From Streptomyces sp. AV19 (GTDB lineage Bacteria > Actinomycetota > Actinomycetes > Streptomycetales > Streptomycetaceae): DNA of 34,716 bases. A program made the translations under genes and the position numbers. Location of the stretch: positions 1,021,036-1,055,751 of the forward strand of contig NZ_JAEAMR010000007.1 in the NCBI RefSeq assembly GCF_015999245.1. Reading direction: 5' to 3'. Shown here piece after piece: positions 30,865-34,716 of this stretch. The notes beneath the pieces are model-generated. The model saw only the letters and a list, made by a program, of their open reading frames with translations, had not been told where the DNA came from and did not search any database. How positions within the stretch are numbered: the stretch's first letter is position 1; every line of letters begins with the position of its first letter.

Positions 30865-32195
30865 CCACGACCTTCTGGGCGGAGCACGCCTGGCTCGGCG
30901 ACCGCGTCGAGCCAGGCGTGGCGCTCGACGTGGCGGACGGCCGGATCACGGCCGTCCGCACGGGAACCGCCACGCCCCCGCCGGGCGCGGAGACCCTGCG
31001 GGGCCTCACACTCCCGGGCCTGGCCAACGCCCATTCGCACGCCTTCCACCGCGCCCTGCGCGGCACCGTGCAGGCCGGCGAAGGGACGTTCTGGACCTGG
31101 CGCGACGTCATGTACGGCGTCGCCGACCGGCTCACCCCCGACAGCTACTTCGCGCTCGCCCGCGCCGCCTACGCCGAGATGGCCCTCGCCGGCATCACCT
31201 GCGTCGGCGAGTTCCACTACCTCCACCACGCCCCGGACGGCACGCCCTACGACGGGCCCAACGCCATGGGCGAGGCCCTGATGGCCGCCGCCGGCGAAGC
31301 CGGCATCCGCATCACCCTCCTCGACACCGCCTACCTCTCCTCCGGATTCGGCGAACCGCCCAACCGGCACCAGCGCCGCTTCTCCGACGGCACCGCCGAC
31401 GCCTGGGCCGAGCGGGCCGCCGGACTCAAACCCTCGGACCACGCCCGCGTCGGCGCCGCCGTCCACTCCGTGCGCGCCGTCCCCGCCGCGCAGCTGGCGA
31501 CCGTCGCCGCCTGGGCCGAGGAGCGCGAGGCCCCGCTGCACGTCCACCTCTCGGAGCAGACCGCCGAGAACGACGCCTGCGTCGAGGCGTACGGCTTCAC
31601 GCCCACCGCGCTGCTCTCGGACCACGGCGTGCTGGGCCCGCGCACCACGGCCGTCCACGCCACCCACCTCACCCCGGGCGATATCCGGCTGCTGGGCCGC
31701 TCGGCCACCGGGGTGTGCATGTGCCCCACCACCGAGCGCGACCTCGCCGACGGCATCGGCCCCGCCCGCGCCCTCCAGGAGGCCGGCTCGCCGCTCTCCC
31801 TCGGCAGCGACAGCCACGCCGTCGTCGACCTCCTGGAGGAGGCCCGCGCCATGGAGCTGGACGAGCGGCTGCGCACCCACCGCCGGGGCCACTGGACCGC
31901 CGGCCAACTGCTGCGCGCCGCCACCGCCGACGGCCACGCCGCCCTCGGCTGGCACGAGGCCGGCCGCATCGAGCCGGGCGCGCTCGCGGACCTCACCACC
32001 GTGGCGCTGGACTCCGTCCGCACCGCGGGGCCGGGACCCGAACTGGGCGCCGAGACGGCCGTATTCGCGGCCACGGCAGCGGACGTACGGCACGTGGTGA
32101 CCGGCGGCCGGCAGATCGTCCGCGACGGGCACCACCTGCTCGTACCGGACGTGCCCCGCGCGCTCGCCGAGTCGATCGCCGCCCTCCACAGCTGA
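30855..32195 (+). CDS. hutF: Formimidoylglutamate deiminase
   Basis: 446 residues of the amidohydrolase superfamily. It deaminates N-formimidoyl-L-glutamate to N-formyl-L-glutamate plus ammonia. Visible are the metal-binding NAHSHAFHRALRG, the FWTWRDVMYGVADRL segment typical of HutF, the substrate-binding HVHLSEQTAEN, THLT, and the catalytic-Asp strand GSDSHAVVDLLEEAR. The GTG at 30855 has GGAGGG 6 nt upstream and overlaps the end of the M20 gene by 10 bp; a second GTG at 30861 (GTGA overlap with the stop) is the alternative. The presence of HutF means the cell uses the five-step Hut II route and needs a formylglutamate hydrolase. Confidence 0.93.
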   Translation: MPVTTTFWAEHAWLGDRVEPGVALDVADGRITAVRTGTATPPPGAETLRGLTLPGLANAHSHAFHRALRGTVQAGEGTFWTWRDVMYGVADRLTPDSYFALARAAYAEMALAGITCVGEFHYLHHAPDGTPYDGPNAMGEALMAAAGEAGIRITLLDTAYLSSGFGEPPNRHQRRFSDGTADAWAERAAGLKPSDHARVGAAVHSVRAVPAAQLATVAAWAEEREAPLHVHLSEQTAENDACVEAYGFTPTALLSDHGVLGPRTTAVHATHLTPGDIRLLGRSATGVCMCPTTERDLADGIGPARALQEAGSPLSLGSDSHAVVDLLEEARAMELDERLRTHRRGHWTAGQLLRAATADGHAALGWHEAGRIEPGALADLTTVALDSVRTAGPGPELGAETAVFAATAADVRHVVTGGRQIVRDGHHLLVPDVPRALAESIAALHS

Positions 32196-32227
32196 CGCCG
32201 TAGGAACAGAAGGACGACCACACCCCC

Positions 32228-33397
32228 ATGACCACGACGGCCATCACCCACATCGGCAGTCTCGTCACCAACGACACCTCCCTCGGCACGGGTCCCCTCG
32301 GCCTGGTCCAGGACGCGACCGTCGTCATCGACGGCGACCGCGTCGTCTGGGTCGGCGGGACAAGCAAAGCACCCGCCACTGACAACGCCGTCGACGCCGG
32401 CGGCCGCGCGGCCCTGCCCGGCTTCGTCGACTCCCACTCCCACCTGGTCTTCGCCGGCGACCGCACCGCCGAGTTCAACGCCCGCATGTCGGGCCGGAGC
32501 TACAGCGCCGGCGGCATCCGCACGACCGTCGCCGCCACCCGCGCGGCGAGCGACGCGGAGCTGGAGGCGGGCCTCCGCCGCTACCTGGACGAGGCGCTGC
32601 GCCAGGGCACCACCACCCTGGAGACCAAGTCCGGCTACGGGCTGAGCACCCACGACGAGGCCCGCGCACTGCGCATCGCCGCCGCCCACACCGACGAGGT
32701 CACCTACCTCGGCGCCCACGTCGTGGCCCCCGAGTACGCGGACGACCCGGACGGCTACGTCGCCCTGGTCACCGGCGAGATGCTCGACGCCTGTGCGCCG
32801 CACGCCCGTTGGGTGGACGTCTTCTGCGAGAAGGGCGCCTTCGACGGCGACCAGTCCCGCGCGGTCCTCGAAGCGGGCCTCGCCAAGGGGCTCCAGGCGC
32901 GCGTCCACGCCAACCAGCTCGGTCACGGCCCCGGCGTCCGGCTCGCCGTGGAACTCGGCGCCGCCTCCGCCGACCACTGCACCCACCTGACCGACGCGGA
33001 CGTCGACGCCCTCGCCCAGGGCGACACCGTCGCGACGCTGCTGCCCGGCGCGGAGTTCTCCACCCGCGCCCCGTGGCCCGACGCGCGCCGGCTGCTCGAC
33101 GCGGGTGTCACCGTCGCGCTCTCCACGGACTGCAACCCGGGCTCGTCCTTCACCAGTTCCGTCCCGTTCTGCGTCGCCCTGGCCGTGCGGGACATGGGGA
33201 TGACCCCCGACGAGGCCGTGTGGTCCGCCACGGCCGGCGGCGCGGCGGCCCTGCGCCGCACCGACGTCGGCCGGATCGCCCCCGGCGCCCGCGCCGACCT
33301 CGTCCTGCTCGACGCGCCCTCGCACGTCCACCTCGCCTACCGGCCGGGCGTCCCGCTGGTGTCGGCGGTCTGGAAGCGGGGCGTCCACGCGGTGTGA
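32228..33397 (+). CDS. hutI: Imidazolonepropionase
   Basis: 389 residues of the amidohydrolase superfamily. It opens 4-imidazolone-5-propionate to N-formimidoylglutamate, the step between HutU and HutF. Metal and catalytic motifs are [16 protein letters not shown], the HutI-specific [13 protein letters not shown] and [30 protein letters not shown] and the Asp-bearing [13 protein letters not shown]. The ATG at 32228 follows hutF by 32 bp with only a distant GAAGGA upstream, so it may rely on coupling. The stop codon lies in a perfect 13-bp tandem duplication (33385-33410) that provides a second copy of the TGA. It completes the set for conversion of urocanate to formylglutamate. Confidence 0.95.
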   Translation: MTTTAITHIGSLVTNDTSLGTGPLGLVQDATVVIDGDRVVWVGGTSKAPATDNAVDAGGRAALPGFVDSHSHLVFAGDRTAEFNARMSGRSYSAGGIRTTVAATRAASDAELEAGLRRYLDEALRQGTTTLETKSGYGLSTHDEARALRIAAAHTDEVTYLGAHVVAPEYADDPDGYVALVTGEMLDACAPHARWVDVFCEKGAFDGDQSRAVLEAGLAKGLQARVHANQLGHGPGVRLAVELGAASADHCTHLTDADVDALAQGDTVATLLPGAEFSTRAPWPDARRLLDAGVTVALSTDCNPGSSFTSSVPFCVALAVRDMGMTPDEAVWSATAGGAAALRRTDVGRIAPGARADLVLLDAPSHVHLAYRPGVPLVSAVWKRGVHAV

Positions 33398-33410
33398 CCA
33401 CGCGGTGTGA
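33385..33410. repeat. 13-bp tandem duplication across the hutI stop codon
   Basis: CCACGCGGTGTGA occurs twice in a row (33385-33397, 33398-33410). The first copy ends exactly with the hutI stop codon. It is a recent slippage duplication with no effect on the protein. Confidence 0.9.
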
Positions 33411-33467
33411 CCACGGACGCGCCGCAACTCCGTTGCGCCGGGGCCGCCGTGCGGCGAAGGTGATCCG

Positions 33468-34160
33468 ATGAAGACGATCGGATTGCTGGGCGGCATGAGC
33501 TGGGAGTCCACCGCCGAGTACTACCGCCTGCTCAACCGGCTGACCCGCGAGCGGCTCGGCGGCCTCCACTCCGCCGAGTGCGTGCTGTACTCCGTGGACT
33601 TCGCGGAGATCGAGCGGCTCCAGACGGCCGGGCGCTGGCAGGAGGCGGGAGAGGTCCTCGCCGGTGCCGCGAAGGCGCTGGAGGCGGCGGGCGCGGAACT
33701 GCTCCTCATCTGCACCAACACCATGCACAAGGTCGCTGACCAGGTGGCCGCCGCGACCTCCGTCCCCCTGCTGCACCTCGCGGACGCGACCGCCGCGGCG
33801 GTGCGCTCGGCGGGCGTGCGCAGGGTCGCCCTGCTGGGCACCGCGTTCACGATGGAGCAGGACTTCTACAAGGACCGCCTCGCGGCCGGCGGCCTGGAGG
33901 TCCTCGTCCCGGACGAGGAGGGCCGGCGGACCGTCCACCGGGTCATCTACGAGGAGTTGTGCGCCGGCGTCGTCCGCGAGGAGTCGCGCGCCGCGTACCG
34001 GGAGATCATCCGCGGCCTCGTCGCCGCCGGCGCGGAGGGCGTCGTGCTGGGCTGCACGGAGATCGAGCTCCTGGTGGGCGCCGAGGACAGCCCGGTGCCG
34101 GTCTTTCCCACGGCGCGGTTGCACGCCGAGGCGGCGGTGGAGCTGGCGCTGCGCGGCTGA
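33468..34160 (+). CDS. Aspartate/glutamate racemase family protein
   Basis: 230 residues, the usual length for YgeA/aspartate racemases. The N-terminus MKTIGLLGGMSWESTAEYYR is the family start. The two catalytic Cys residues are in LLLICTNTMHKV (about C82) and VVLGCTEIELL (about C194), so both-face proton transfer should work. These PLP-independent enzymes interconvert L- and D-aspartate or glutamate or act on related amino acids. The ATG at 33468 has AAGG 8 nt upstream. It lies 70 bp after hutI in the same direction and could be read from the hut transcript, where it might act on the glutamate produced, but it may equally be independent. Confidence 0.92.
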   Translation: MKTIGLLGGMSWESTAEYYRLLNRLTRERLGGLHSAECVLYSVDFAEIERLQTAGRWQEAGEVLAGAAKALEAAGAELLLICTNTMHKVADQVAAATSVPLLHLADATAAAVRSAGVRRVALLGTAFTMEQDFYKDRLAAGGLEVLVPDEEGRRTVHRVIYEELCAGVVREESRAAYREIIRGLVAAGAEGVVLGCTEIELLVGAEDSPVPVFPTARLHAEAAVELALRG

Positions 34161-34235
34161 GGCGGTGCCTCGGGGCGGCGGCCCGTGCTGTGGCGGGCGA
34201 CGGTGCTCCGCGCGGTGGTCCTTCGGGTGCCGGAC

Positions 34236-34375
34236 GGGTTGGGGTTGCCCCGGCCCCGCCCTTTCACCGTTTCCCGGGGAGACCCCGGACCCCCGACCGC
34301 CCTTCGGGCGGTGGCCGGGGCTCCGCCCCGCACCCCGGCCGGGGCTCCGCCCCCTGCACCCCTGGGCCGGGACGG
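34236..34375. repeat. Dispersed Streptomyces intergenic repeat, copy 5 (half element)
   Basis: CCCCGGCCCCGCCCTTTCAC (34250-34269) followed by CGTTTCCCGGGGA matches the left arm of copies 1 and 2. CGACCGCCCTTCGGGCGGT (34298-34316) is a local hairpin, and GGGGCTCCGCCCC occurs at 34318-34330 and again in similar form at about 34342-34354. It begins about 75 bp after the racemase stop, a terminator-like position. Confidence 0.65.
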
Positions 34376-34406
34376 GCCCAGGCAAGCCTGCGCCCGTGGC
34401 GCCCCC

Positions 34407-34636
34407 TCCGGGCCCGCGCCCGGCGGTGCCTCCTCGGGCCCGCGCCTACGGTGCCTCCTCGGGCCTGCGGTCGCGGTGACCCCTCGGGCCCGCGCTTGCG
34501 GTGCCTCCTCGGGCCTGCGGTCGCGGTGACCCCTCGGGCCCGCGCCTGCGATGCCTCCTCGGGCCCGCGCCCAGCGGCGCCTCCTCCGGCCCGCGTCCCG
34601 CGGCGACCCCTCCGGCCCGTGCCCGTGGCGCGCCTC
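34407..34636. repeat. Tandem array of about nine 25-27 bp units
   Basis: Units begin TCGGGCCCGCGC or TCGGGCCTGCGG and end GTGCCTCC or GTGACCCC. Boundaries are about 34407, 34434, 34459, 34484, 34509, 34534, 34559, 34585 and 34611. Units 3 and 5 (34459-34483, 34509-34533) are identical and units 4 and 6 nearly so, showing a 50-bp higher-order repeat. A 25-bp unit is not a multiple of three, and no start site precedes it, so it is not coding. With copy 5 and the end hairpin it fills the 556 bp after the racemase gene. Confidence 0.85.
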
Positions 34637-34659
34637 TCGGGTCCCCGCCCCGCCCCCGC

Positions 34660-34716
34660 CGCAACAGCGTGCAGCGCCTCGCGGCGGGGGCTCGCGAGGC
34701 GCTGCACGCTGTTGCG
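34660..34716. other. Perfect 24-bp-arm inverted repeat at the window edge
   Basis: The left arm at 34660-34683 (starting CGCAACAGCGTGCAGCGCCT) is exactly complementary to 34693-34716, around a 9-nt loop. The last base of the arm is the last base of the window. It may be a strong terminator stem. Alternatively the sequence may end here because assembly stopped at, or folded back on, a hairpin. Confidence 0.7.

Noticed and set aside
29679..32195. Apparent fusion of M20 and HutF in one 838-codon frame
   Set aside because: The first part is a shifted reading of the M20 gene with no motifs. HutF begins at 30855 with its own ribosome-binding site.
34407..34636. Tandem units considered as a CRISPR array
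   Set aside because: The units are contiguous and vary throughout, with no unique spacers between constant repeats, and there are no cas genes.
34264..34707. Open frames on the minus strand across the terminal repeat array
   Set aside because: The 25-26 bp repeat period, extreme Gly/Arg/Pro composition and lack of start signals show that these are not genes.

Overview
The window looks like chromosomal DNA of a Streptomyces. It is very GC-rich with strong third-position GC bias. It carries a leucine tRNA with a UAA anticodon (the bldA tRNA), and the genes are typical of the genus: several TetR regulators, MurR/RpiR, SGNH hydrolase, cystathionine beta-synthase and hut genes. From memory, the hut - cystathionine beta-synthase - thiolase order and the bldA neighbourhood resemble the SCO3070-SCO3111 part of S. 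coelicolor, so most of the window is probably conserved core chromosome with accessory genes inserted. No search was possible.

Layout. (1) 1-864: the start of a MacB/LolD-type ABC ATPase gene (cut by the left edge, reading left) and the bldA tRNA. (2) 901-6286: a TetR gene divergent from a tightly coupled four-gene catabolic operon encoding an FAH-family hydrolase, SCP2-type thiolase, acyl-CoA ligase and Zn-dependent cyclase-family hydrolase. A candidate operator overlaps the operon promoter. (3) 6383-8126: a TetR gene and a membrane-protein gene reading left, with a perfect palindrome just upstream of the tetR start. (4) 8438-14743: a compact LuxR-type regulator - single-module type I PKS (KS-AT-degenerate DH-ACP) - crotonyl-CoA carboxylase/reductase cassette. 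This is the best candidate for an undescribed system. (5) 14916-20222: housekeeping and hypothetical genes (BI-1/YccA membrane protein, DUF4287, two hypotheticals, acetyl-CoA acetyltransferase, SGNH hydrolase). (6) 20420-25065: cystathionine beta-synthase, a small membrane protein, a MatB-like malonyl-CoA synthetase and a MurR/RpiR regulator. (7) 25384-34160: a 47-residue secreted or anchored peptide, a membrane protein, a DapDC/ODC-type PLP decarboxylase, and divergent from it the histidine-utilisation operon hutU - M20 amidohydrolase - hutF - hutI, followed by an Asp/Glu racemase. (8) 34161-34716: non-coding GC-rich repeats ending in a perfect 24-bp-arm hairpin at the window edge.

How the genes work together. 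The hut genes form three or four steps of histidine breakdown: urocanate to imidazolonepropionate (HutU), then formiminoglutamate (HutI), then formylglutamate (HutF), then probably glutamate plus formate by the M20 enzyme in place of HutG. hutH is not in the window. In the PKS cassette the reductase would make an alkylmalonyl-CoA extender for the adjacent one-module synthase, under the LuxR-type regulator. The FAH operon has the parts to activate an acid, cleave it by thiolysis and open a ring or C-C bond, but its substrate cannot be read from sequence.

A family of intergenic palindromic repeats recurs at about 19.0, 22.1, 25.1, 29.5 and 34.2 kb. The copy at 29.5 kb is translated in frame as part of an N-terminal extension of the M20 enzyme. 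I saw no in-frame TTA codon in any gene called here (scanned by eye).
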